Source of the DNA: Sitta carolinensis
Taxonomy: Eukaryota; Chordata; Aves; Passeriformes; Sittidae
Assembly (NCBI GenBank): GCA_032173965.1
Contig: JAVUNC010000005.1
Location: forward strand, 1,550,001-1,614,000
Direction of reading: 5' to 3'
DNA: 64,000 nucleotides
Below the pieces are notes generated by a model. The model was not told the origin of the DNA. It saw nothing but the letters and a program-made list of their open reading frames with translations, and did no database searches. Positions within the stretch are counted from its first letter, which is position 1. The number at the start of each line of letters is the position of its first letter. This document shows positions 12,126 to 24,220 of the stretch, one piece after another. Both the position numbers and the translations under genes were made by a program.

Positions 12126-15030
12126 TAACTCTACAATCAGGATTTGATCATGCCCGTGTATTTATCCACAGATTGTTGCACGCAGCAGTCCCTGGGTACA
12201 CTCTGCCATCCCCTCTCGTCCCAGTTCCAGCAGAGTTTTCCCCACAGGTCCCTTCTGTAGCTGTAAAGGAGTCCCCAGAGCATCCCAGCCAGGTTGGTGA
12301 CACAGGGGCTCACACACACCGTGTGTCCCCAGGCCTCTCTGCAGCCCACAGGAGCACTTTGTGCACAGTGAAGGTGGCAGACTGTCAAAGCTTTACTGTG
12401 CTTTCCTGACTCCCCAGCCAGCTTCCAGAGCTGGGCTGCAGTATCTTCTGGGCTGTCAGCCATGCCAGAGAGCTGGAATTCTGGAGTCTGTCTCTTGGCA
12501 CTGCTGCTGGCTGCCGTGCCTCTGTCTGCTGCTGCTGCAGGCAGTTTGCAGGTTTTGTCTCTGGGAGGATGCTAAACACCATCCCCGCCCCTCGATTGCC
12601 CACTTTGTTTAATTACCAGCACATTTGCCAATGTGGTTTTGGCATGAGCCAATCTGTCCTGTCTCAAGGTGAAGCCCGGAGCTGCTCCAAGGGTTGACAC
12701 CTCCCCAAACCCATCCTCAGTAAGCAGAGTCAGGGTAATCCCCTGGTTTGGTAGCAAAAGGATAAGAAAGCACAAACCCAAGCTGTGCCATGTCACATGG
12801 GGACAGCAGAAGTGATTGTGGCTCATTTTTTATTCCACTTGGGAGTTAACAGAGGAGCCAGGATTTGCGGTTTGACTTTTTGCTCGGCAGCACCGCAGTG
12901 CTCCTGCGCTCCCCTGAGCACCTTCCCTCCAACAGAAAAACCAGCAACGCCTCCTTTGAGGAGATTTCTGAGCCAGCAGGGCTGACACCACTTTGCTCAG
13001 CCCCTCAAGGCACAAGCATGGCCCCAGCCCTTATTTTTTCCAGTGTGGAGAGTCCCCTTGGTGGTGATAAACGCGGCATGGCATCGAACTTCAAAGGCTG
13101 TTGGAGCGAACTTCTGCAGTCTGGTGCCACGGTGAGGAGGGACAGGGCTGGAGTGACAGATGCACCCACAGATGCACAATCAGGGGACAGATGTGACCCT
13201 TGGCAAGGGGCAGGGTTGTAGGAGAGGAGGTGCAGACCCCTACTGCTGTTTCACCGCCCATCCCTGTTACAGGCCACCCTATATTTCGCAGGGATTTTAT
13301 TTTGATGGAAATTCAGCGGCCCTGAGAGAAGGAGGAGCAATTCCTGCTGTGGGCTGGAGCCTGTTCGGTGTGTTCCCATCTTCTGGTTGGGTTTTGCTCC
13401 AGGGGATTTGGCTCTGTGGTGTGACCTGGTGAGCAGCACCCGGTGACAACTGGGGGATGCTGGTGGAGCCACACCCTCAGAGCATCCCGGCTCCAGTCCT
13501 CAGGAGGGCGTGGAAACAAAGGGATTGAGACGGTGTGAAATAAATGCCATTAATTTCCCCTTAAATGGAGATTGCTGCCCTCTCGCAGCACTTTCTCTGC
13601 AGAGAGGCTCAAGTGCCCACACACACACTGCTCCCTCCTGGGGTGCACTGGGACCCGCTAATTCCACCCTGGAGGTGTTAAACTGCATCTGCACTAGGTG
13701 CTAAAAGGTGTTTTGTCCTGTTGACCGTGCGGAATGAAAGGAAACACGGAGAGAAAAAGCACTTATTTCTCCTGCCTGTGCACTCTGTGTGGCTGGGCCA
13801 TCTCCCTTGCGCTCTTCAAGTGTTTTTCAAGTCTGGAAAAACACAGAGAGCAGGAGTTTGTGTGTCTGTGAAGGCAGGAATTCTCTCATAGCCCGGCAGT
13901 AAATCTCTTGGTCCAGGCTGGGAATAAGCTTTATTTTCCCTGTGTCGTCCCTTGTTTTGTTTTTCCATATTTTGCCATTTAACTGCGAATCCTGGTGGAC
14001 CTACCTGACAGGAACACTAATGCTATGTGCCCTGCAGCCACGCTGCTGCAGCTTTTCCATGGTGAATTATCCAGCATTGCAGTGCTGGGAATGCTGTGAC
14101 TTCACACCAGAGTATAAAAGTGGGGGAAAACCGTGGCTTTTCTTGCCCTGTTCTCCATGCATGTCTCCCAGGTGTCCACAAGCAGGTATGCACCACCTTC
14201 CCTGGCTGCAGATCATGGCTTCTCCTTGGAATCTGGAATTTCCTGCCTTTGCTCCTCGACCAGAGGTCAGGCTGCCCAGGGCAGACCCTTGGAGGCTTCT
14301 GGGCAGAGCTGCATCAGTCTTGGCAAATTGGAAAAGGTCCAGAAGCAGCTCCTGCCCTTATACCCCAACCTGCAGACACTCAGGGAGGCAAATAACTGCA
14401 ATTCACAACAAAACAAAGCTGTTGGCATTCTCCTTTGTGCCATTAATGAAGGTAATTAAGCTGCATGCAAAGAGACAGAGGTTAGAAGGCACGGAGAGCA
14501 GAGCATGATTTCACCGTGTAATAAATAAAACAACCAGAACGTGAATTTTGTGGTTTTCTTCTTTGGACAGGACCTTTCATCCTTTAACGGGGTGAGGGGA
14601 AGGGGCTGACAGGAAGAGCAGAGATCATGCAGGGTTCCACGAGATGTGCTACAGCTGCAACAGGTTAGAGAAAGAGTTTTTAGGGGTGGCTGTGAGTAGG
14701 TTTGTGCATATGTAGAGCTGAGCTTTTCTTTACTGTCGGTTTCCTCCTGCCCTGACCCTGCTGGTGGGGAAATCTTGCCCATCCTTCCACTGGGACAGCA
14801 GCTGGCAGCTCCCACCACCTCTGGCTGCATCCATTTGGAAGGCTGGGGACAGCACAGACAGACAGTGTCCTGTCTGTCCATCCTGACAGGCAGGGGGCTG
14901 GAACTCAAGAAAACCTTGAACTCAAGACCCCTTGAGGTCTTCAGGATCCTTTCCAACCCAACACAACCGCAGCAAAGGAAAAGGGGGACGTGACTTCTTT
15001 ACCACGAGGCAATCCCTCCTCCCTTACAAC
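12126..15030. other. Unique intron; no gene seen
   Basis: Several open frames, the longest 188 codons plus at 13942-14508, but none shows a motif or splice pattern I trust. About 35 bp near 14928-14962 (CAGGATCCTTTCCAACCCAA) may be a remnant of a CR1 end. Confidence 0.55.
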
Positions 15031-15255
15031 AAAAGAAACAACAAAAAAAAAAAAAAACCAAAAAAACCCAAAAACAAACAAAAAAAACAACAAAAACCCC
15101 CAAAAACCCAACCAACCAACCAACCAAAAAAACCCCAAACCAAACCAAACAAAAAACAAACAAACAAAAAGAAAACACCACAAAACAAACCAACCAACCA
15201 AACAAAAAAAAAATCACTGGCCAACAAATAAAATAAATAAAATAAATAAATAATT
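15031..15255 (+). repeat. A/C-rich low-complexity tract ending in (AAATA)n
   Basis: About 225 bp of only A and C with rare G/T: mixed CAAA, AAAAC and CCAA units (four CCAA in a row at about 15109-15124), then AAATA/AAAT units. Both strands stay open for up to 99 codons purely from composition (Lys/Asn/Pro or Phe/Gly/Leu runs). Confidence 0.92.
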
Positions 15256-15284
15256 CAATGTCCCATTACGATGGTGGCTGAGGG

Positions 15285-15332
15285 TGAAGAGGAGGAGGAG
15301 GAGGAGAAGAAGAAGGAGGAAGATACTTTCAA
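15285..15332 (+). repeat. (GGA)n/(GAA)n purine tract
   Basis: GAAGAGGAGGAGGAGGAGGA followed by GAAGAAGAAGGAGGAAG: a strand-asymmetric purine run just downstream of the A/C-rich tract. Confidence 0.9.
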
Positions 15333-17988
15333 GGCAAGTTGTGCCAGTGGCTCCCGGGTAGCAGAGCTGTCTGGCGCCTGAGAGGGATGTCTATGAATGA
15401 AGGGAATTTGCGAAGCTGCTGCCACACGCTGCAGACGAGGCGGCTGCGCCCGTGTTAACGCACATCCATCTCACCCAAACTTGGGGATTTCTGTCCCAAA
15501 TCCCGCGGGCTGTGAAAGCAGAGCCGCTGCACAACCCCCTCATTGTGGATTCCTGGGGTGTGCAGGATTGCAAGGGGCAGCAGGTGCACGCTTTGGAGGA
15601 GGTGGGACCAGCAATTATCAGCCCGAGCGTTAATTGTCGAATTAACATCACACTGTGTAACACAAGTCAATAAGAGTCGGCGGTTTGGGTTTCTTGCAGA
15701 AGCCTTCATTCCAAGGGCTTTGTGTCTGCTCTGATCTCTCTTCCACCTCACGTTACAGAGCCTGGCAGGAGTGGCTGGTGCTGTCTAAAATAGTGTGGAT
15801 GATTTCCCCCCTGTCCTGCACTGCAAATCAGGATTCAACGTGGGATGAACATGCAGAACTGGCCTGGACATAATTTCTGCTGAAGTGCCTGTATTACCAC
15901 AGTCTATTATCTGGCTGCAGATTGGGTGTGGGTGGCTCTCCAGCCTTTTGGCAATTTCCATGTGTTTTCTGCGGGTAACTTTGACCAGAAGCTGCTAAAA
16001 TCTGCTGTACATTCCACACGCAGAGGCAGCTGCATTTGAGGAGTGGAGTGACACTCAGAGCCGAGCCCCCCTTTACTCCAGGCATCTTCATCTGTGAGGC
16101 ACTGCAGGTCTTTCGGGATGATTATAAGGTATTTATAGTTGAGGAGATGGATGACTTAGTCCTAACAGCCTGAATGATATCGCAGCCATGGCAGCCTTAA
16201 ACACAGACAGCTAGAGGTCACATTTGATTACATAAAAACTGGATTTCAGCCCAAGCAGCTGGGAGAGATGTTCCTCCCTCTTTGAGAAATGACAAGTGCA
16301 AAAAAAAAAACCAAACCAAACCCCATCCTTCCTGGCTGGGGTTAGCCAGGAGCAGAGTGCAGGGTTGGGTGCCAGTGGCTCTGTTATCCTTGGCAGTGGG
16401 AAGTGACTAGTTAGTGGTGGCAGCACAGCCCAGCTGGCAGGGTGGAGAGGCAAGCTGGGTGTCCCCAGCATCCGTGTCCCTGTGCCCTTGCAGGGAGGGC
16501 AGCAGGACGTGTCTGGTTTCTGTGCTGATTGCTCGCCCCGCGCCGGTTTGTGGCCGTGTGAATTCCTGCTGCTATTCTACAGCGAGGGGATGCAGAACAA
16601 AGCTGCTGGTTAATGCTCCTGGGAAGGGACAGGGACTCAGCTCCAGCCACTGCCAGCTGGGCAAGAGCCTGGCCAGTCCCTCCAGAAGGGACCCCCTAAG
16701 GGTCAGGCATGCCCTGTGCTGGGGTGAGATTGTGGAGTTTGGCACTTTGCCTCCCCCATGCTTCAGAATAAAATAAAAATGTGTGTGGGACAGGTCTCCT
16801 GCCCTAAATGGACTTGTTGGCATCTTCTCTGTGCTCAGCCCTTCTCACAGCCTGGCAAAAAGGGACTGGTATGAGTTGGAGAAGACCTGTTTTTGTGTGG
16901 AGAGGGGCAAGAATAAAACAGGAGCAGGGACAGAAGGGTGGTCTTTCAGAGTTGAAAGACCAGAAGCTCTGCTGGTTGGGAGCCAGGATCTGTACATGAG
17001 GGGAAGAGAACAGGACAGGTGAGAGCAAGGTGGGGCTGGCTCTGAGCTGCTGAGGTTTGCTGGCTTGGTTCCCTCTTGCAGAGACAGCACAGAGCAGAGC
17101 AGATCCACACCTGGATGCATTTTAGCTGGATGCTGGTCAGATGGAGAGCTGCCAAAAAAGTGACTAACCCTAGAAGAAGCCAGGACTGGGTCTGGGAGGG
17201 AGCAGCTCCTGCTGGGGCACGAGACCAACAGCCACATGATTTGCAGTTGCTGTGGTCCTGTGGCTTTGCCACATCATCAAAACCAAAGAGGCTGAAGCTG
17301 CATCCAGGTGGAGATGAGGGTTGGAGGTGCTTCCAGCCAGGAGGGTAAAGAAGGTGTGATGGTGTCTTGTTTATCACCTTTTTCCTTTCCCTGTCAGGGT
17401 TTTCCTCATTCTCAGGCCCTAATTCCTGCAGCTCCTGCCACTCCTTGCCTGCAATCCTCCATCCCCCTGCAATCTGGTGTGGTGCTCAGCCAGGCTGGGT
17501 TTTTCCAGACCCTTTTCCAGGTGAGCCTTGGTGTCTGTGAAGAAGGCTGAGACAAAAAGAGAGGGCTGGAGGTCCTGCTGTCTTGCCAGAGCTGAACAAT
17601 GATGGGGAAGGGAGGTCAGACCTCACCCCATGCAGGCAGAGCTGCCTGGTGGGGGAGCAGGAGGAAACACAGCAGCAGCAGCTCCTTTGTGTCCTCCTGC
17701 CCTCGAGCTGGAGGGGCAGTGGCAGGCATGAAATTCCCCATCCAGTCCTGTCAGCCTGATGGACAGAGCAGCCCCTTGCCCCTCCTGAGGGTGTGGGCAG
17801 GCCAGGCAGGAAGGAAACGAGTCATGCCCAGGCGTGAGAGGCAGCTCTGTGTGTCTGGGGTCCCTTCTGCAGCCGTGCTGGGCTTATCCCACCCAGTTAT
17901 ACCAGCAGTGTTGGACACAACCTCAGCTCTTGGGGTCACTGGGTTCATGGACATGAGTGCTTGCATTTTGTATGTGTCCATGGATAAG
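15333..17988. other. Unique intron; no gene seen
   Basis: No repeat apart from a short A run near 16302. The stretch 16100-16230 is AT-rich and repeat-free. The minisatellite begins at the right edge inside ordinary sequence. Confidence 0.55.
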
Positions 17989-19160
17989 GAATGTAGAGCA
18001 CAGCTACTCCAGGTTCATTATCCCAGAATACAGAGCACAGCTACTCCAGGTTCATTATCATAGAATACAGAGCACAGCTACTCCAGGTTCATTATCCCAT
18101 GGAATACAGAGCACAGCTACTCCAGGTTCATTATCCCATGGAATATAGAGCACAGCTACTCCAGGTTCATTATCACAGAATACAGAGCACAGCTACTCCA
18201 GGTTCATTATCCCATGGAATACAGAGCACAGCTACTCCAGGTTCATTATCACAGAATACAGAGCACAGCTACTCCAGGTTCATTATCCCATGGAATATAG
18301 AGCACAGCTACTCCAGGTTCATTATCACAGAATACAGAGCACAGCTACTCCAGGTTCATTATCCCATGGAATACAGAGCACAGCTACTCCAGGTTCATTA
18401 TCACAGAATACAGAGCACAGCTACTCCAGGTTCATTATCCCATGGAATACAGAGCACAGCTACTCCAGGTTCATTATCCCAGAATACAGAGCACAGCTAC
18501 TCCAGGTTCATTATCCATGGAATATAGAGCACAGCTACTCCAGGTTCATTATCATAGAATACAGAGCACAGCTACTCCAGGTTCATTATCCCATGGAATA
18601 CAGAGCACAGCTACTCCAGGTTCATTATCCAGAATACAGAGCACAGCTACTCCAGGTTCATTATCCCATGGAATACAGAGCACAGCTACTCCAGGTTCAT
18701 TATCATAGAATACAGAGCACAGCTACTCCAGGTTCATTATCCCATGGAATACAGAGCACAGCTACTCCAGGTTCATTATCCAGAATACAGAGCACAGCTA
18801 CTCCAGGTTCATTATCCCATGGAATACAGAGCACAGCTACTCCAGGTTCATTATCACAGAATACAGAGCACAGCTACTCCAGGTTCATTATCCCATGGAA
18901 TACAGAGCACAGCTACTCCAGGTTCATTATCCCAGAATACAGAGCACAGCTACTCCAGGTTCATTATCCCATGGAATATAGAGCACAGCTACTCCAGGTT
19001 CATTATCATAGAATACAGAGCACAGCTACTCCAGGTTCATTATCCCATGGAATACAGAGCACAGCTACTCCAGGTTCATTATCCATGGAATATAGAGCAC
19101 AGCTACTCCAGGTTCATTATCCCATGGAATACAGAGCACAGCTACTCCAGGTTCATTATT
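17989..19160 (+). repeat. 31-copy minisatellite (36-39 bp units)
   Basis: Thirty-one copies, by my count, of a core GAATACAGAGCACAGCTACT + CCAGGTTCATTATC followed by a linker. The linkers alternate: mostly CCATG (39-bp unit) in every second copy and ACA, ATA, CCA or CA (36-37 bp) between, giving a dimer of about 76 bp. A GAATATAGAG core variant appears five times, always after a CATG-type linker. Units are nearly identical, so the array is young or homogenised. All three forward frames lack stops, which explains open frames up to 333 codons spelling repeats such as YRAQLLQVHY. These are not genes. Confidence 0.95.
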
Positions 19161-22100
19161 ACCTTTCTAACAGTCACTGTGGGTCTGTGAAGGCTGAACA
19201 CTTTTTCTACCTCTTAAGAAACCCCCAATTCCTGTCAGGAGCACAACCAAAGTCTCTGAGGTTTGGTAGAAACAAAACCCCCTTAGAGTGAGCCCAGCTG
19301 CTGAGCCCAGATGTGGGATGATGGCCACATGCTGCACGTCTATGCAAACCTTGCTGTCACTTGTAATAATGCTGGATACTGTGAAGCATGAGGTGTTAAT
19401 CACCATGATGTGAGAGACCTGACCCTCACCATTTGTGCAGTTATCCAGCCCTCCAGCAGTGCTATTTGACCACCAGAGTCAGGAGGTGTAGACGTCCTAC
19501 TCAGGGTGCAACACATCTATTTTTTCCAAGCTGTCATTCTATTTAGGGTTGTATCACACAGCTGGTTCTCAGTGGTTGGAAAAGTATGGGTGTCTTGATG
19601 GAGGCCCAAATGGTCCTGAGCTGGTTGTCTCCAGCTTTGTGTATTAAACCAGCATTAATTAAACCAGAATATTTGTGTATTAAACCAGAAACACACTGGT
19701 GCATGAGCACAGGACCCACTGCAGTCACACATGGACAGACTCTGACCTGTCCACTTGGCCCTGGACATCTGCATCCCTCTGGGAAGGGAGTGATTTGTTC
19801 AAAACTCCTGAGGGTTCTCAGCTTGGAGCACTTGGTGTCAAACAAAGGAGTGGTCCCAGACATCACAGAGCCATGGAATGGTTGGGGTTGGAAGGGATCC
19901 TAATGATCCCGTGATGAAGTTCTGTGTTCACTGGTAACCACATGAGCTCTATTGTCCCAAGAAATGAACCCAGGGTCTGGTAATTCCTTGGTGCTGGATA
20001 ACCATGGATTTTGGGTAAGTTCCTCCAGCCAGAACCTCTGGCTGATGTTTACATTTGCTTCCTGAGGATTCAGTGTCCGAGTCAGCTCCCAGCGCTCTGT
20101 CGGTTATTGCTGACTCTTGAGCTCAGTGGTTTTGCTGCTTTGAGAAGTTATTCCCAACATTAGACTCTCTCAAAATCATCCTGCCAGGATGCTCTAACTC
20201 CCCCTGTTAAGCAGCAGGAGAGTTCAGGCTGTGCCTCAGAAGAATTATGCACAAGGCACAGTGTCAAAACAAAGGTGGAGGATCCTAAAACATTCACGGA
20301 TGTGCTGTACTGTTCCCATCCGTGTCCTTGAGACACTTCAGTACCTTCCAGAAAAAGAAGTATCAGGTGCCAAATGCTGGCTGCAGTCCCCTTCTCTTCC
20401 AGGTGCTGTTTCTCAGGAGATTTAGACTTGGCTGGGAAGAGAACAGGGGTTATTCAAGGCTGTTTGCTGTGAGATGCTGGGGTGATGTTGGGACAGGCTG
20501 TGGCACTGGAGCCAAGGACAGACCCCGTGGGGTCAGCACCAAACTTTTTCTGTGGGAAGGCCACAGGCTCTCTTGTGAGGGAATACTGACAAAGGGAGCC
20601 AAGGTCCTTGCAGTCTAACCAGGAGCATTTCAGGTCCCTCCTGTTTCAGACCCCCAAAATCTGTTTGTAATTCTCTGCTTGTGAAGGTGACCACCTGCAT
20701 CCTGGAAATGCTGGCTCCAAGACCATTTGGGGTGTGAAGGCAAGTGACACCACCAGATCAGGGTTGCTCTCGCATCAGCTCTTTCCTCCTTTGCCTTAAT
20801 TCCCACACTTTAATTGCATTTATTTTACATGGGACCTTCTGAGGGAGTTGCAGATATGAGGCTGACATAGAGCAGCTGTCCCATGGCTCCCCCAAAGCCT
20901 GGGACACCAAGTCTGCCAGCTGGCACCCTCTCCCTGGGCTGAATTTGGTGCTCCTTCCAGCCCATCTTCTCCTCCTTCCCTGTTACCGCTCACAGGAAGA
21001 TCTTTGGACCCTGCCAAGACATTTTCCAGACCGTTTTGACATCAGGCAGTGACAAAGGAGTCAGCAGAGCTGTTTCTCTGGAGAATGCCCCGTGGGGCAG
21101 GGGTTTGGCTCTCCATCCTGCTCCCACGATCCAAGGCAGAGGCAGCACTCTCTGCTGTCTGGGAGCCACCAGCTGAGACAGGCTGATGTCACTTGTGGCC
21201 CCACGTTGTGCTCAAAGCTCTTCAGCCTAAATTTTCAGCATAGAGGCAGCCAGGGCTGTGTCCCACTGGCACAGATTCCCTGGGTGGATCCATCCTCTCC
21301 TGCAGGGCCAGTATAAGCCATGAGCCAGAGGTTTCTTCAATCAGTGTTGTTCCTTGGGGTTTGCAAATGTGGCCAGTCGAGGTGATTTTTAGGCTACTTA
21401 AAAGCCTAAAAAAAAAAAAAAATCTTATTAATTGGTGTTAAAGAGTCTGAGGTTCTTTGGATGATGACAGCATCCCAAACTGGCTGTCACTGGAATGCTG
21501 GCCATGGTTTAAGCTGTCCTCAGCCAGGTGAGCTCACCAGGTACTGGCAGATACCTCCACCAAGGAGAGATCCTTTATCCAGCCCATTCCCCCAATCCCT
21601 TTGCAACACACTCCCGGGTCTTTAAAGGGGATTTGGGATCCTGCAGCAGGGATCATCCGGTGGGATCAGCCAGGGACCCAGGAGGGGGATGGTGTCTCCG
21701 TGCTCCTAGGGTTTCCAGCAGCCTGTTGTTCTGCTCTGATGTCAGGGAGGCAGCTCTGCCAGGGAAATCACAAAGGCAGCCACAAGTGGGACTTAAAATA
21801 GCTCTGCAGGCGAGGAGAGAGGGGAGGGCAGCGGGGACAGGGCTCCGCCTGCCACATCGACAACTTTCCGAGGGGGGCTGGACTCTGCCCGTCCCCGGAT
21901 GAAAATCCCCGGCGGGAAGAGGAATCCGGTGCCTCTTGGATTATTATGCAGACTTTCCTGTGCAGCGGGAGGTTTCCAGGCGGCTGGGAGAAGGGAACAG
22001 AACCAAAGTGGCATCCCGGTGGATCCAGGGGGACACCTGGCTGGTGGCTGGGGTCATTCCGGAGCCAAGTCCCTCTCCCCACATTCCCACTCCTCCTGTG

Positions 22101-23700
22101 GCATCCCCGAGACGGCAAAGGCAGTGATCCCACGGTGTTGGGCTCAGTCCCTGCAGATGCCAAGGTTGGAGGCTTCAGAGGAGGCTGTTCAAGTAGGGAA
22201 AGTGGCCACCACACTGAGGGCTCTGGCTGGGCAGTTGTTAGGGTTTGTGCTTCCATGTGCTGGGAATTCCGTGGAGGAAGCACCACCGTGCTTATGCTGG
22301 CTTTCTTGGGAGGGTCTGGGCAAAGGAATGGACTGTGCAAGACACATCCCAACCTCAAAAAGTTGGGGGTAGGGCTTGAAGCCTTGCCCTGCCCCAGGGG
22401 AGGTCCCTCATCACCTGAAAAATCAGAGTGGATCACAGCTGGCTTCCTAGCACTTCTCCAGGCAGCTCCAAGGGACAATTTCCAAACCCAACAGGTCACA
22501 CCAGAGCTCTCCCCCCATCACCTCCACCAGGGTGCTTCCCACCCAGCCCATTTTTTCCTTCCCACAGTAAATATCAGGTGTGATATCAGGGAAGCTGCTG
22601 GCTGGCAGGTGGTTCATCTGTTCAAGAAGAAGTGCGTGGAGCTGAAGGGACAGAACGCCTTCAAGAGCTGCCATCGCACTTTGTTAGTGCCAGTTTTGAG
22701 AGGTGTGAAGTTAAAGCTGACCCATCTCGTTGTGCCTGGGCTGAGGAGGTGTCCCTGAGAGGGTGGGCAGCCTGGGGCCCCTCCTGGGCACACAGCTGTG
22801 GCAGCAGAGCACCTCATGGTCCATAGATGGATTTACTGCCTTCCTTTTCGGGAACAGCCAGCAGAATAATGGCCTGGCAGCACCCTGGTTCTGTCTTCTC
22901 TCCACAGGCTGGCAAATCCAGAGCTGATATCCCATCCCTCCTCCAACCATTTTTTTTTTTTTTTTTATATCTTTCCTTTTGCCAAGTTGCAACCTGTGTC
23001 ATGCAGTCCTGCTGATCCTTGTCTTGCACTCATAAATATTCAGCGTGTGCTGAATGAGGCTTTGGGCTGGAGCGTGTCACACAGCAAGAATCCTGACTTT
23101 GCTGGGCACACAGCCTTACAGGAGCTTCCTTGACCCTCCTCCCGGGGGTAATGCTCCCATTCTGCACATTTGTGTCCTAAAAATGGAAAACTTCAGCCAG
23201 GTAAACCTTTGGTAGATCAGAGCTGAGGGGGTTTGCGTTGGTGGCTGCGTGGGGCGGGCAAGGTCTGCAAACAGCTTCTGGTGCATGGAAATTATGAAGC
23301 TCAGAGGTAAGGCACCTACCCTCTACATGACTCCAAAAATGCACCTTTCCCTTTGTGACTGTCCCAAACCCAAAATGCCCTCAGATTTGCTACCTGGTGC
23401 TCCCAGCAGGGCCAAACTTGACCTGTTCCAGCCTGGCTGCCCTCCTTGCCAAGGAGGTTGGACCCACGGCTGAAGGTGACTCGTGACAGTGGGACATGTG
23501 TGAAGCCTCCACTCAAACATTCTGTCCTGCTCCTTCCCCTGTTTGGGGCCCTCATTTGGGGATTCCACATCTGTTATTACCCCGCAGCTTTAAGCAGATG
23601 TGAGGCTGGAGCCAACTTTCTGCTTTGGATTAAATTTAACGGGGGTTAAATAAAATCACTGCTCTCCTCTGTCCCATGATCCAGCCTGGGATTTGGGTGT
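19161..23700. other. Unique intron; no gene seen
   Basis: Contains one 49-bp CR1 end (19861). The GC-rich part 21,750-22,760 is open on both strands (270 codons plus, 243 minus) without any recognisable domain. A 17-bp local duplication (TTTGTGTATTAAACCAG) occurs near 19635 and 19672. Confidence 0.55.
19861..19909 (-). mobile_element. Short CR1 3' end, inverted
   Basis: CATCACAGAGCCATGGAATG, GTTGGGGTTGGAAGGGATCC and TAATGATC are the complement of the CR1 3' terminus. Confidence 0.7.
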
Positions 23701-23830
23701 ATCACAGAGTTGTAGGAAGGCTTGGGTTGGAAGAGACTTTAAAGATCATCAGTGACACTTTCCACTAGACCAGGCTGCTCCAAGCCCCATCCAAGCTGGC
23801 CTTGGACACTTGGAAAGGATATTTAGTGCA
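23701..23830 (-). mobile_element. CR1 3' fragment, inverted
   Basis: ATCACAGAGTTGTAGGAAGG, GGTTGGAAGAGACTTTAAAG, then CTCCAAGCCCCATCCAAGCTGG and CCTTGGACACTTGG match the complement of the CR1 3' end. Confidence 0.75.
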
Positions 23831-23980
23831 GCAGAGCTCTCAGGCTGTCTGTCCTACCTCCCCAGCCTCTAGTTTAGGGATTACCTTGCCTGAATCAGAA
23901 GAAATTCTCCCTCGAGCTTCCTATAAAATCACACACTTTGCTAAAGAATTGGGAATTTTATAACAAGGGAACTGCTTTAA

Positions 23981-24119
23981 AATCATTGAATCACTGAATG
24001 GTTTGTCTTGAAACAGACCTTAAAGATCATCTTGTTCCAGCACCCTGCCATGGGCAGGGATGCCACACTCTAGACCAGTTGCTCCAAGCCCTGCCCAGCC
24101 TGGCTTCAAACACTTCCAA
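23981..24119 (-). mobile_element. CR1 3' fragment, left (inverted) arm of a CR1 pair
   Basis: AATCATTGAATCACTGAATG, ACCTTAAAGATCATCTTGTT, then CCTGCCATGGGCAGGGATGC and TTGCTCCAAGCCCTGCCCAG are the complement of a CR1 3' end. It abuts a plus-strand CR1 end with no spacer. Confidence 0.8.
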
Positions 24120-24220
24120 GGGTTTTGAGCAACCTGGAAGGTGTCCCTGCCCATGGCAGGGAGTTGGAACTGGATGTTCTTGCAGGTCCCTTCCAACCCA
24201 AACCATTCAGTGATTTATGA
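24120..24220 (+). mobile_element. CR1 3' fragment, right (direct) arm of a CR1 pair
   Basis: GGGTTTTGAGCAACCTGG, AAGGTGTCCCTGCCCATGGC, then GGTCCCTTCCAACCCAAACC and ATTCAGTGATTTATGA. Its complement shares the unusual TCACTGAATGGTTTG variant with the left arm, so the pair is near-palindromic. Confidence 0.8.

Noticed and set aside
14932..15253. Lys/Asn-rich and Phe/Gly-rich frames over the A/C tract
   Set aside because: They exist only because the tract is made almost wholly of A and C; they are simple-sequence artefacts.
18290..19291. 333-codon open frame (and others of 142-154 codons) across the minisatellite
   Set aside because: All three forward frames of the repeat unit lack stops, so the open frame is a by-product of tandem repetition and has no start context or domain.
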